From NCBI RefSeq assembly GCF_014695775.1, contig NZ_JACJOX010000008.1, positions 120,498 through 184,497 on the forward strand: a stretch of DNA of 64,000 nucleotides, read 5' to 3'. This DNA comes from Leptolyngbya sp. FACHB-60 (GTDB lineage Bacteria; Cyanobacteriota; Cyanobacteriia; Phormidesmidales; Phormidesmidaceae). The stretch's first letter is position 1. The number at the start of each line of letters is the position of its first letter. The notes beneath the pieces are model-generated. The model was not told the origin of the DNA. It did no database searches and was given only the letters and a program-made list of their open reading frames with translations. The position numbers and the translations under genes were made by a program. Shown in pieces: positions 17,297 through 26,275 of the stretch.

Positions 17297-17878
17297 CTAC
17301 GACCCAGTGTCGGCGGGCTGGGCGGCACCGCAGTAGCCGTTGACCTCGGTGATGAGCTGCGATTCGGTTTGGGAGAGGGTCTCAATAGAAGAGACTGCTG
17401 TCATGGTCTGCTGCTGAGATTCTTCGATTTTGGCAGGCAGCTCGGCCTCTGACTCGACCTGCACTACGAGATCCATGGCTTCTCGGGCGTCGGTGAGAGC
17501 GGTGCTGAAGCCCTGCACAACCCCTACATAGTCGTCCCTAAACTTGCTGAGGTCTTCGTCCCTCAGGGTGGTGGACTGGAGATCGCCCACCAGCCCGTCG
17601 AGGTTGGTGACCACTTTGTCGACGGCTGTGGTGTACTGGCTGGCGGCTAGCTTGATGTCGTCTAGGTTTTTGACTTGGGCAGCGCTCTCGCTAAAGGTTT
17701 GAATCTCGGCTTCAAACTCCTGCATAAAGCCCTGGGTTTGGTTGACCACTTCGGCGAGCTGGTTGCACTGGGCGACCTTAGATGACCCACAGCCGACCAG
17801 CAGCAGCGGTAGCACCAGCACTGCCCGGCTGATGCCCCGTCGCCATTTATCGATGCCCGTTGCTGCTACCTGTGTCAT
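17297..17878 (-). CDS. Putative coiled-coil lipoprotein
   Basis: A 193-residue protein with a type II signal peptide: basic WRRGISR, hydrophobic AVLVLPLL, lipobox LVGC (Cys at about residue 30). The mature part is strongly helical and acidic with many Gln and Ser, consistent with a coiled coil (residues 40-180), and a second Cys lies near the end (NGYCGAAQ). Two cysteines near the ends of the helical region (about residues 38 and 184) may bridge. No family is recognised. It should sit at the outer face of the plasma membrane or in the outer membrane. Upstream of its start is a 425-base spacer shared with the divergent Ycf51 gene. Confidence 0.65.
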   Translation of the reverse strand: MTQVAATGIDKWRRGISRAVLVLPLLLVGCGSSKVAQCNQLAEVVNQTQGFMQEFEAEIQTFSESAAQVKNLDDIKLAASQYTTAVDKVVTNLDGLVGDLQSTTLRDEDLSKFRDDYVGVVQGFSTALTDAREAMDLVVQVESEAELPAKIEESQQQTMTAVSSIETLSQTESQLITEVNGYCGAAQPADTGS

Positions 17879-18304
17879 CGCTGCCGCCGTTGTTTATTGC
17901 TACGGCTTCAAGTTTTACCCTGTCTTGGTTAGGTTTACAACCTAATTTATTGAGTTTTGATGGTGAGGTGCAGCGGAATATAGGACTGTCTAGGGAGAGA
18001 GGTTGCGGCTCTAATAAGCCTCGTTGGAGCAGCGGTGATGGCGATCGCGATTCTCCTCCGGAGAGGCTGCGCCACCGCCCATTCAGCCATCGCGATCGCT
18101 CCCAGTTCCATACCCCACTCCGCAAAGACTGGAAAACTGCTGATAGGATCGAGTATTAGAGGGTATTGCTAGATACCAAGGCTGTGGGTCTGGGCAGCAT
18201 CACCGCTGTGGAATGCTCTTCCCGATTGGGCCAGGGCTTCTGCGATATCTTGGATACTCTGGTGAATACTTTGGCCGTCTCAGTTTATAGGATGCGATCG
18301 CACC
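17879..18304. other. Divergent spacer between lipoprotein and Ycf51 genes
   Basis: About 425 bases with several HIP1 sites (for example near 18040 and 18090 and just before the Ycf51 ATG) and a short GGAGAGGCTGCGCCACC stretch near 18058 that resembles cyanobacterial interspersed repeats. No convincing gene. Both flanking promoters should lie here. Confidence 0.45.
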
Positions 18305-18817
18305 ATGCTCAGCCCCGCCGAATTTTTAACTGCCACCCAGTGGGCTGGCATTGGCACCCTAGTTCTGGCCGCGATAACAGCGCTGGCCTTCGTACTCAAG
18401 TGGGGTCTACGTTTTCGCTTGGTGGGAGCCACGGGGTTTGCCGCTGTGCTCACCGTTGGTCTTCTAGGCCTGAGCTTTGAGCCCTTTAGCCGCATCGCCG
18501 TGCCCGGTTCTATCCCCTACATCACGGTCTACGACTCTGGGGCCAGCCAGATTGTGATCACGGTACCGCCAGCTATCACCCCTGAGACGCTAGATGCCAC
18601 CCTGCACCAAGCTGCTAGCAATCTGTTTAAGCCCTACCGTCTAGGCCTGCCAGGGCAGGTCGCGACCATTCGTGCCCGCACGGTTGTCCATGACCCCGAT
18701 GGCATCTCTCGGCTGCTCTATCTAGGCCAAATTCAGCCCAATCCTAAGGGCTCAGAGGAACCGTTTCAGGTGCAGCTCAACCGCGATTCATGGGCTAAAC
18801 TCCCGACCCAAAGCTAA
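18305..18817 (+). CDS. Ycf51-family protein (DUF2518)
   Basis: A 170-residue protein starting MLSPAEFLTATQWAGIGTLV, the typical start of Ycf51 (DUF2518) proteins of cyanobacteria and some plastids. Two membrane helices (about residues 13-33 and 37-58) are followed by a soluble domain with YITVYDSGASQIVITVPPAI. The function is not known; family members are assumed to be thylakoid or plasma-membrane proteins. A HIP1 site ends a few bases before the ATG. It is followed by the dehydrogenase gene after 36 bases, so the three genes 18305-21240 may form one unit. Confidence 0.85.
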   Translation: MLSPAEFLTATQWAGIGTLVLAAITALAFVLKWGLRFRLVGATGFAAVLTVGLLGLSFEPFSRIAVPGSIPYITVYDSGASQIVITVPPAITPETLDATLHQAASNLFKPYRLGLPGQVATIRARTVVHDPDGISRLLYLGQIQPNPKGSEEPFQVQLNRDSWAKLPTQS

Positions 18818-18853
18818 GCCTACCTATCCACCTACTCATCCATCTCCCCGCCT

Positions 18854-20041
18854 ATGACCACCGCTCAACTACCCATCCTTGCCATCTCCCCGGCCCAGGT
18901 TGTTCGGGGAGATGGCATTTTGACGGCCCAGGAAGCGGCGATTTCCGGAGGGATCGCTGCACAAATTGCCCGACTGGGTCAGCGTCCTCTAATTGTCGGC
19001 GGCAGCCACAGTCTAAAGCTGGCTACTCCCCTGGTCGAGGCCCTAAGCGAAGCAGGTCTAGCGACTCAGACGGTAGCCTACGGCCACAACTGTAGCGAAG
19101 CGGCCTTAGACCATCTGCACTCTGCCGCGACGGAGCACCAGGCCGATGTGGTGATTGGCATGGGCGGTGGCAAAGCGCTCGATGCCGCTAAGCTGCTGGC
19201 TCACCAGATTAATCAGCCGGTGGTGACGGTACCCACCTCCGGGGCTACTTGCGCGGCTTGGACAGCGCTGTCGAATGTCTACTCTGACCAGGGGGCCTTT
19301 CGCTACGACGTCGCCCTAGACACCTGTCCTAATCTGCTAATTCTAGACTATGCCCTGATTCGCACCGCACCCCGGCGCACCCTGGTGGCGGGCATCGGCG
19401 ATGGCTTAGCCAAGTGGTATGAAGCGGCGATCAGCAGCGGCACAAGCCAGCAAACCCTGATGGTGGCGGCGGTGCAGCAGGCGCGGGTGCTGCGCGACAT
19501 TCTGCTGCAAAAGACTCCGGCGGCCCTGGGCCAGTGGGGCGGCCCCGACTGGCAGGAGGTGGTGGATGCCACAGTGCTGCTGGCTGGGGTTGTGGGGGGC
19601 ATTGGCGGTGCCCAGTGCCGTACCGTGGCGGCCCACGCTGTACACAACGGTCTGACTCAGCTACCCGCTAGCCACGGCATTCTCCACGGCGAGAAGGTGG
19701 CCTACGGCATTTTGGTGCAGCTGCGCCTTGAAGAGATGGGGGGCAACGCCGCCCTGGCTCGCGCTGCTCGGCAGCAGCTATTGCCCTTTTATCAGGCGGC
19801 AGGATTGCCCCAAACCCTGACTGACCTGGGCCTGGGAGACATTACCCTAAGCCAGATTCAGCAGGTGGCCGAGTTTGCCTGTCGCGAGGGGTCTGACATT
19901 CACCACCTGCCTTTTACCGTCACCCCCGAAGCAGTGATGGCGGCCATGGTGTCGCCCCTGTGTCCTGAACTGCGCGAAAAGCCCCGCGCCTCTGCCCCTG
20001 CCCGTTCGTCCTCTAGTGTTGCCCCGGAGGTGCAGCCATGA
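18854..20041 (+). CDS. Iron-containing alcohol dehydrogenase (GldA-like)
   Basis: A 395-residue member of the iron/zinc-dependent dehydroquinate synthase-like alcohol dehydrogenase superfamily. It shows the NAD-binding GMGGGKALDAAKLLA, then VPTSGATCAAWTALSNVY, and metal ligands expected in AGIGDGLAKWYEA (Asp), PASHGILHGEKVAYG (two His). The pattern is closest to glycerol dehydrogenase (GldA) and related enzymes. Substrate unknown. Its TGA overlaps the ATG of the aminotransferase gene (ATGA at 20038-20041), so translation is probably coupled and both may act in one pathway. The C-terminus has a Ser/Ala-rich tail of about 20 residues. Confidence 0.88.
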   Translation: MTTAQLPILAISPAQVVRGDGILTAQEAAISGGIAAQIARLGQRPLIVGGSHSLKLATPLVEALSEAGLATQTVAYGHNCSEAALDHLHSAATEHQADVVIGMGGGKALDAAKLLAHQINQPVVTVPTSGATCAAWTALSNVYSDQGAFRYDVALDTCPNLLILDYALIRTAPRRTLVAGIGDGLAKWYEAAISSGTSQQTLMVAAVQQARVLRDILLQKTPAALGQWGGPDWQEVVDATVLLAGVVGGIGGAQCRTVAAHAVHNGLTQLPASHGILHGEKVAYGILVQLRLEEMGGNAALARAARQQLLPFYQAAGLPQTLTDLGLGDITLSQIQQVAEFACREGSDIHHLPFTVTPEAVMAAMVSPLCPELREKPRASAPARSSSSVAPEVQP

Positions 20042-21240
20042 CCCTCGACTGGATGCCCACCGCTCACCGCCTCAGTGCATTGCCCCCCTACGTGTTTGCC
20101 CGCCTGGATGAACTCAAGGCCCGCGCCCGCGAGCAAGGACTTGATTTAATCGACTTGGGCATGGGTAACCCCGACGGCCCCACCCCGGCTCCGGTGGTGG
20201 AGGCCGCCCGCGCTGCGATCGGCGATCCTGCTACCCACGGCTATCCGCCCTTTGAGGGCACTGCCAGCTTTCGTACCGCCATTACCGACTGGTATGGTCG
20301 CCGCTACGGAGTGGCCCTTGACCCCACCGCCGAAGCCCTGCCCCTGCTGGGCTCGAAAGAGGGCATTACCCACCTGGCCATGGCGTTTATTAACCCCGGC
20401 GATCTGGTGCTGGTGCCGACTCCAGCCTACCCAGCCCACTTTCGCGGGCCGGCGATCGCCGGAGCCGAGATCTACAACCTGCACCTTACCGCTGCCAACA
20501 ACTGGCTGATCGACTTCGACGCCATTCCAGTGGAGGTGGCCCAGCGAGCCAAGGCGCTGTTCTTTAACTACCCCAATAACCCCACCGCCGCCACTGCTCC
20601 CCGTGAGTTCTTTGAGGCCGCGGTGGAGTTTGCCCACCGCTACCAGATTTTGCTGGTGCATGATCTCTGCTACGCCGAGCTGGCCTTTGATGGCTACCAG
20701 CCCACCAGCCTGCTGGAGATTCCTGGCGGCAAGGAGGTCGGGGTTGAGTTTCACACCCTGTCGAAAACCTACAACATGGCCGGCTGGCGGGTGGGCTTCG
20801 TGGTGGGCAATTCCCACATTATTCAGGGCCTGCGCACCCTCAAGACCAACCTCGACTACGGCATTTTTGCGGCCCTGCAGCGGGCGGCAGAAACGGCCCT
20901 GTCGCTGCCCGACCACTACTTGGAAGAGGTGCAGCAGCGCTACTCATCGCGGCGCGACTTTTTAATTGACGAGTTTGCCTCCCTCGGCTGGACGGTGGAA
21001 AAACCCCAGGCCACGATGTACCTGTGGGTGCCCTGCCCCCCCGACAGCACCTCGACGGACTTTGCCCTCTCGGTGTTGCAAGAAACAGGGGTGGTGGTCA
21101 CCCCTGGCAACGCCTTCGGCCCCGGCGGCGAAGGCTACATCCGCGTCAGCCTGATTGCCGAATGCGATCGCCTCGCCGTCGCCATGGATCGCATTCGCCA
21201 GGCGGGCTTCCACTTTGCCCCTGAAACAGCGACGGTGTAG
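20038..21240 (+). CDS. Class I/II aminotransferase, LL-diaminopimelate type
   Basis: A 400-residue PLP enzyme of fold type I. The PLP lysine lies in FHTLSKTYNMAGWRVGF, preceded by FNYPNNPTAATA and VHDLCYAELAFDGY (Asp contacting the pyridine nitrogen) and followed by the FGPGGEGYIRVSL arginine that binds the substrate carboxylate. The sequence start, LSALPPYVFARLDELKARAR with DLGMGNPDGPTP, is that of cyanobacterial enzymes usually annotated as LL-diaminopimelate aminotransferase (lysine and peptidoglycan precursor route) or aspartate aminotransferase. The exact substrate is not certain. Translationally coupled to the dehydrogenase gene. Confidence 0.85.
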   Translation: MTLDWMPTAHRLSALPPYVFARLDELKARAREQGLDLIDLGMGNPDGPTPAPVVEAARAAIGDPATHGYPPFEGTASFRTAITDWYGRRYGVALDPTAEALPLLGSKEGITHLAMAFINPGDLVLVPTPAYPAHFRGPAIAGAEIYNLHLTAANNWLIDFDAIPVEVAQRAKALFFNYPNNPTAATAPREFFEAAVEFAHRYQILLVHDLCYAELAFDGYQPTSLLEIPGGKEVGVEFHTLSKTYNMAGWRVGFVVGNSHIIQGLRTLKTNLDYGIFAALQRAAETALSLPDHYLEEVQQRYSSRRDFLIDEFASLGWTVEKPQATMYLWVPCPPDSTSTDFALSVLQETGVVVTPGNAFGPGGEGYIRVSLIAECDRLAVAMDRIRQAGFHFAPETATV

Positions 21241-21341
21241 GCGTCGAAAAGCCAGGGTGCTAGTCGCCTTTGGTTTGGTTCCTAGCCCGGCCTCTGGCCC
21301 CAGGCTGTATAGTTAGACAAACATCCAACCTTCCTAGCGCC

Positions 21342-21539
21342 ATGTTTAACCTCGGCTGGACTGAAGTCGTTCTCGTCATCGGAGTGGCCGTGCTGATCTT
21401 CGGCCCTAAGAAAATTCCTGAACTGGGCAGCGCCCTGGGCAAGACCCTGCGCAGCTTTAAAGAAGAGGTGAGTCAGGCCCCCGATGACGCGGCCATCGAC
21501 ACCTACGAAGACGCTGAAGACGCTGACGTATATCGATAA
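21342..21539 (+). CDS. tatA: Twin-arginine translocase subunit TatA/E
   Basis: A 65-residue TatA. ATG 21342 is chosen because it gives the canonical start MFNLGWTEVVLVIGVAVLIF, then the FGPKKIPELGSALGKTLRSF hinge and amphipathic helix and an acidic tail. The upstream extension to 21270 is not Tat-like. TatA forms the protein-conducting ring of the Tat system in plasma and thylakoid membranes. The tail (DDAAIDTYEDAEDADVYR) is shorter than in many cyanobacterial TatA proteins. It lies 31 bases before the sppA gene on the same strand. The Tat-dependent LD-carboxypeptidase at 9632 would be one client. Confidence 0.93.
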   Translation: MFNLGWTEVVLVIGVAVLIFGPKKIPELGSALGKTLRSFKEEVSQAPDDAAIDTYEDAEDADVYR

Positions 21540-21570
21540 TTTGCCTTTTTAACCCCTTAGTGTTACCCCC

Positions 21571-23406
21571 ATGCGGCAATTTTTGAAGTACACCCTGGCG
21601 AGCCTGACCGGGTCGATCTTGTTTTGTTTGCTGCTGGGCTCTTTACTTACCCTGGGGGCAGTGGGGCTGGTGGGCGTGATCGTGGCCGGTCTGGGCAAAG
21701 AAGGCGATGCCCCTACCGTCGAGAAAGACACGGTGCTAGTCTACGACCTCTCTACGGTGATTCCTGACTCGCCGGAGGCGATTGTCCCTAGCGCCCTAGT
21801 GTTTGGCACCCAGTCACCAAGCGAACTGACCCTGCGCCAGGCAGTGCTGGCCCTCGAAGAGGCAGCCACCGACGATCGCATCACCGCCCTTTACCTGAAG
21901 GGCAGCACCGCTCTGGGTACCGGGTTGGCCAGTCAGACCGAAATGCAGCCGGCGATCGCAGCTTTTCAAGCGGCAGGCAAGCCAATCTTGGCCTACGACA
22001 TCTCCTGGAGCGAGCGGGAATACGCCGTGGCTTCCCTGGCCGACACGGTGTACCTCAATCCTTTCGGCGAGATTGAGATGAACGGCCTCTACGCCGAGAC
22101 GATGTACCAAGCCGATGCCCTGGAGAAACTAGGGGTGGGAGTGCAGGTGACCCGCGTGGGCCGCTACAAGTCGGCGGTGGAGCCGCTGATTCGCGACACC
22201 ATGAGCCCCGAGGAGCGGGAGCAAACCCAGCGCCTGCTGGCGGATGTGTGGCAAAACCTGCTGACCGCCGCCGCCGCGCCGCGCGATCTGTCGTCCCAGC
22301 AGCTGCAAACCATCGCCAATACCAAGGGGTTTTTGTTTGGGGCCGAGGCTGAAACTCAGAAGCTTGCCGATGCGATCGCCTACGAAGACGAAGTGATCAC
22401 CGCCCTGCGGGAGCTGACCGGCGAAGAGAATGAGGAGGTAGAAGACAGCGACCTCGACTTTCGCCAGATTAGCCTGGCGGGCTATGCCGCCACCGTTGAT
22501 GACCCCCTCACCAGCCGCCGCTCTGACAACCAGGTGGCATTGGTCTATGCCGAAGGCCCCATCATCGACGGCGGCGACGGCGACTTTAGTCAGACCGGCA
22601 CCATTGAGGGCAATACCCTGGCCCGGCAGCTGCGTCAGCTGCGCCAGGACGACGAGGTCAAGGCGGTGGTGCTGCGGGTCAACAGCCCCGGCGGCAGCGC
22701 CACCGCCTCGGAGGTCATTCTGCGCGAAGTTCAGTTGTTGCGCAAGGCGGGTAAGCCCGTAGTGGTGTCCATGGGCAACGTGGCGGCCTCCGGCGGCTAC
22801 TGGATTGCCTCCCAGGCTGACGCCATTTTGGCCCAGCCCACGACGATCACAGGTTCCATCGGGGTGTACGGCATCTTTCTCAACCTCGAAGAGCTGGGCA
22901 CCAAAGTGGGAGTCAACTGGGACGGGGTCAAAACCTCGGAGCTGGCCGATATTTTCTCTAGTACCCGGCCCAAAACCGCAGCCGAACTGGCGATTTTGCA
23001 GCGCTCCGTCGACACCATCTACGACAGCTTTCTCGACCGAGTGGCCGAGGGGCGCGACCTGACGCGGCCGGCGGTGGCCGAACTGGCCCAAGGACGAGTG
23101 TGGTCGGGTCAGACTGCCCTTGACCTTGGCCTAGTGGACGAGTTAGGGGGGGTCAATGATGCGATCGCTACCGCCGCCGACCTAGCCGAGCTAGGTGACG
23201 ACTGGCGTCTGCAAGAATATCCTGAACCCAGCGAGTTGCAGCGATTTTTGCGCGGCTTTTTCAGCACCGAAGTTACCCAGGCCCAAACCTACGACCCGCT
23301 GACAACTCAAGTGCTTCAGTTCGTTGACGACACCCAAATCCTGCGCACCCTCAACGACCCCCGTGGCATTTATCTGCTGATGCCCAATCGGTTTGTGGTG
23401 AAGTAG
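21571..23406 (+). CDS. sppA: Signal peptide peptidase SppA, 67K type
   Basis: A 611-residue membrane serine protease that degrades cleaved signal peptides. There is an N-terminal membrane helix (about residues 8-35, FLKYTLASLTGSILFCLLLG). The Ser-Lys dyad is readable: K200 in RVGRYKSAVEPL (first half) and S407 in VAASGGYWIAS (second half). These sit very close to K209 and S409 of the E. coli enzyme, and the double-domain length matches the 67K class. It follows tatA closely, so the two export genes may be cotranscribed. After its stop is an interrupted inverted repeat (about 23415-23520) that could end this gene and the convergent one. Confidence 0.93.
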   Translation: MRQFLKYTLASLTGSILFCLLLGSLLTLGAVGLVGVIVAGLGKEGDAPTVEKDTVLVYDLSTVIPDSPEAIVPSALVFGTQSPSELTLRQAVLALEEAATDDRITALYLKGSTALGTGLASQTEMQPAIAAFQAAGKPILAYDISWSEREYAVASLADTVYLNPFGEIEMNGLYAETMYQADALEKLGVGVQVTRVGRYKSAVEPLIRDTMSPEEREQTQRLLADVWQNLLTAAAAPRDLSSQQLQTIANTKGFLFGAEAETQKLADAIAYEDEVITALRELTGEENEEVEDSDLDFRQISLAGYAATVDDPLTSRRSDNQVALVYAEGPIIDGGDGDFSQTGTIEGNTLARQLRQLRQDDEVKAVVLRVNSPGGSATASEVILREVQLLRKAGKPVVVSMGNVAASGGYWIASQADAILAQPTTITGSIGVYGIFLNLEELGTKVGVNWDGVKTSELADIFSSTRPKTAAELAILQRSVDTIYDSFLDRVAEGRDLTRPAVAELAQGRVWSGQTALDLGLVDELGGVNDAIATAADLAELGDDWRLQEYPEPSELQRFLRGFFSTEVTQAQTYDPLTTQVLQFVDDTQILRTLNDPRGIYLLMPNRFVVK

Positions 23407-23522
23407 CGCTGTAGAGAGATGAGGACGATGAGGGGATGGCAGGGTGAGGACGATGAGGGAAAAGAGAACTCAGTTTACTAACTCTCCAACCTTCCTCATC
23501 CTCCTTATCTCCCCTACCCTGC

Positions 23523-24548
23523 TCACCCTCTAATCTTCTTCCGCCGCTTCACCCCAGGCAGACCGTGCACCCGCATCAGATCCGCCAAGGTCGAGCAGTA
23601 GGGCTCCATGCCAAAGCTAGCGGGGCTGACGGCTCCGGCGTAGACGAAGTGGCGGTAGTGCAAGCAAAAATAGTCCCAGGGAGCCATCTGCACTCGAAAC
23701 AGCTTAATTAGCACATCGGTCAGCCACATCGACAGGGGAATGCGAAACCAAATGCGCTGGCCAAAGTAGTCGCAAATTTGCTCGACGGCCTGGTTCACCG
23801 TCAGCGGTGGGTTGCCCAGCACGTACTCGCGGTAGCCCTCGGTCGAGGGGTGCTCGACGAGATAGTTCACCACTGTGCCGATATCCTGGGCATGGGCGAA
23901 GTGAAACCCCGCATCGGCCCGAAAAAAGCGCGCCAGGCCGATCCAGCGGGTGACATCCTGGAGCCCGGCCGAAATAAAGGAGTAGGGCTTTTCTTTATCG
24001 CCGCCAAACACTAGGGTAGGAAACACCGTCGTAATTTTGTCGTAAACCGGCAGCTCGCCCAGGCGGTGGTGGCATTCGTACTTGGTGCGAATGTAGTCGG
24101 TGCCAATTTCCCCGGCTTCGGGCAGGGGTTCGCTGCGCTGGCTCAAAATGCTGGCAGTGGAAAAATAGATCACCTGCTGGCAGCGATCGCGATCGAGGCG
24201 GGCCAGTAACCCCAGGTTGGCCTCAACGTTGATCGCTTCTACGTAGGCGGGGTCGCCGCCCCAGGCCGCAGCGGTCAAGATGGCGATGTCGATGGTGGGC
24301 AGCAGATCGGCAAAGGGCTCCATATTTTCGAGGCCACCCTGGAGAATGTGCACCCTAGGGTTGCCTTGCACCGGTAGCTGTAGCTTCTCGGGGTAGCGTA
24401 GCAGCAAAAATAGTTCGTAGCGATCGCTCTCCAGCAGCAGCTCCAAAATGTAGTGGCCAATGCAACCGCTGGCCCCCGTCATAAACACACGTAGGCGGGC
24501 AGGGCTTGGGCCGGTAGAGAAAAGGGTGTCCAAATCGCTCAAATTCAA
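23523..24548 (-). CDS. NAD(P)-dependent epimerase/dehydratase (extended SDR)
   Basis: A 341-residue extended short-chain dehydrogenase. Residues 20-30 hold the nucleotide-binding MTGASGCIGHYILELLLES; a Ser near YFSTASIL and the DYIRTK (YxxxK) give the catalytic Ser-Tyr-Lys set. Family members act on nucleotide sugars, dihydroflavonols or sterol-like compounds; the substrate is unknown. The C-terminal part (VLIKLFRVQMAPWDYFCLHYRHF) is hydrophobic and may touch a membrane. It is convergent with sppA (116 bases apart). Confidence 0.85.
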   Translation of the reverse strand: MNLSDLDTLFSTGPSPARLRVFMTGASGCIGHYILELLLESDRYELFLLLRYPEKLQLPVQGNPRVHILQGGLENMEPFADLLPTIDIAILTAAAWGGDPAYVEAINVEANLGLLARLDRDRCQQVIYFSTASILSQRSEPLPEAGEIGTDYIRTKYECHHRLGELPVYDKITTVFPTLVFGGDKEKPYSFISAGLQDVTRWIGLARFFRADAGFHFAHAQDIGTVVNYLVEHPSTEGYREYVLGNPPLTVNQAVEQICDYFGQRIWFRIPLSMWLTDVLIKLFRVQMAPWDYFCLHYRHFVYAGAVSPASFGMEPYCSTLADLMRVHGLPGVKRRKKIRG

Positions 24549-24760
24549 CAGCTATAGTCAGACAGTTTAAACGGTTTTGGTAGAGCTAAGCGTTTGTTCA
24601 AGGCTGAAGGGCTTACCAAAGCCTAATTTCTGCCTTTAGGTTCCTTATTGCAGTGGCCCACAGCCGCTTTAAAGGTTAGATAAAACCCAGCAAAGTTTCC
24701 CGGTTTTCTCCGAAAAATTGCGTAGACGGTATGGCGTTTTCTACTCTATTTTTCGTTGCT

Positions 24761-25285
24761 ATGGTTGACCTTAGTGGCTACAGGTTTGCCCGTCGCCTAT
24801 CCTCTGTCTTTGCCCAGAGGGAGCGGGGTTTTACCCTAATTGAGCTGATGGTTGTGGTTGTGATCCTCGGGGTCTTGGCAACTGTAGCCCTGCCCAGCTT
24901 TCTCAATCAAGCGACCCACTCTAAACAGGCCAGGGCGCTGAAATATGTTGGCATGGTCAACCGAGCCCAGCAAGCATTTTTTGTGGAAAATTCTCGCTTT
25001 GCTATTTCTACTACCGAGCTGGGCTTTACCAATGAGAATGCTCCCCTCGACTACACCTATACGATGACCGCCGGGGTGAGCGGTTTCGAGATTACCAGCA
25101 CCCAGGCCATGCCTACCAACCCGGCGCTACGAGGCTATGCTGGGGTCGTCTTTGCCACCGTTGACCCCAGCGGCTTGGCTAGACTGGGCACGGTTATCTG
25201 CCAGGGCGCTACTGCAGATGTCCCAGCCCCAACGCCGATCACGGTGGAAGGGCAGGTGCAGATCGCCAACTGCAATACGCTATAG
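24761..25285 (+). CDS. Type IV pilin-like protein (PilA family)
   Basis: A prepilin with the PilD cleavage site RERG|FTLIELMVVVVILGVL; the Glu at position +5 is present and the hydrophobic assembly helix follows. Start ATG 24761 gives a 24-residue leader rich in Arg; the upstream ATG at 24731 would make a 34-residue leader and cannot be excluded, since neither has a clear ribosome site. The head domain of about 120 residues contains two Cys near the end (VICQG and IANC) able to close the usual C-terminal loop. It would serve in pili for twitching, adhesion or DNA uptake, or as a minor pilin. It stands as a single gene. Confidence 0.88.
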   Translation: MVDLSGYRFARRLSSVFAQRERGFTLIELMVVVVILGVLATVALPSFLNQATHSKQARALKYVGMVNRAQQAFFVENSRFAISTTELGFTNENAPLDYTYTMTAGVSGFEITSTQAMPTNPALRGYAGVVFATVDPSGLARLGTVICQGATADVPAPTPITVEGQVQIANCNTL

Positions 25286-25465
25286 CGCTGCGCTGAGGGA
25301 CGGGGGTGGCAAGCCATGGGGTATGAGCTGTAGGCAGACAAGTTCGATCGGTGGGGCAGAAGCTCGCGCCCTAAATTTTCAACCTTGCACCCTCAACCTT
25401 GCACCCCTAACTTTCCACGGCTGACCCAATTGCGATCGCAGATGTAACAAACACTACAAACTATC

Positions 25466-26275
25466 GTGGCTGAGGGCCGGGGGCAGCGCTACAGTAAAGG
25501 TTACTCTTCTTCTACTGCACTCACCGTGGGATTTGCCCAGCCACCCTCAACCGCCCCACCTGCCGCCCCCCCGACTGCTGCGGATATTCAGAGCCTGTTC
25601 GATCGCATTGCCCCGGTATACGACAGTCTCAACGAACGCCTCAGCTTTGGGCTGCACCGGGTGTGGAAGCGCATGGCCGTGCGCTGGAGTGGGGCTGCTC
25701 CGGGGCAGCAGGTGTTAGATGTCTGCTGCGGCAGCGGCGATCTGGCGCTATTGCTGGCCCACCAGGTAGGGGCGGCGGGCACAGTCTATGGCGTCGATTT
25801 TTCGGCGGAGCTGCTGGCGGTGGCTGAGGAGCGCTCGCGCCGTGCCCACCTGCCTGCTCCGCTGCACTGGGTGCAGGGCGACGCTCTGGCCCTGCCCTTT
25901 GAGGCCAACACCTTTGATGCCGTCACCATGGGCTATGGCCTGCGCAACCTCACTGATATTCCCCAGGGGCTAGCCGAGCTGCGGCGGGTGCTCAAGCCCG
26001 GTGCCAGCGCTGCCATCCTCGACTTTCATCGACCCCAGGGCTGGGTGGCCGAGCAGTTTCAGCGCTGGTACCTAGAGGCGCTGGTGGTACCCACCGCTGA
26101 GCAAATGGGGCTAACCGACGAATACGCCTATATTGGCCCCAGCGTCGATCGCTTCCCAACCGGGCGAGAGCAGGTGAAACTGGCCCGCCAGGCCGGGTTT
26201 GAGCAGGCCGTTCACTACCCCATTGCCGGGGGGCTGATGGGGGTGCTGGTGGTGAGTCGTCATGACCGGGTCTGA
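25466..26275 (+). CDS. menG: Demethyl(phyllo/mena)quinone methyltransferase MenG/UbiE
   Basis: A SAM-dependent C-methyltransferase of the UbiE/MenG family, which in cyanobacteria methylates 2-phytyl-1,4-naphthoquinone in the last part of phylloquinone (vitamin K1) synthesis for photosystem I. Evidence is the family start [20 protein letters not shown], motif [17 protein letters not shown], the signature [20 protein letters not shown] and the end [11 protein letters not shown]. The 25466 start is a GTG and gives a long atypical lead; a GTG at 25526 would leave a more usual N-terminus. The gene overlaps the following DUF445 gene by 14 bases, so they are probably cotranscribed. Confidence 0.9.
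   Translation: MAEGRGQRYSKGYSSSTALTVGFAQPPSTAPPAAPPTAADIQSLFDRIAPVYDSLNERLSFGLHRVWKRMAVRWSGAAPGQQVLDVCCGSGDLALLLAHQVGAAGTVYGVDFSAELLAVAEERSRRAHLPAPLHWVQGDALALPFEANTFDAVTMGYGLRNLTDIPQGLAELRRVLKPGASAAILDFHRPQGWVAEQFQRWYLEALVVPTAEQMGLTDEYAYIGPSVDRFPTGREQVKLARQAGFEQAVHYPIAGGLMGVLVVSRHDRV

Noticed and set aside
20146..20916. 256-codon minus-strand frame opposite the aminotransferase
   Set aside because: Antisense shadow; the plus frame shows complete PLP motifs.
22129..23091. 320-codon minus-strand frame opposite sppA
   Set aside because: Shadow of a GC-rich gene; the plus frame has the catalytic dyad and family motifs.
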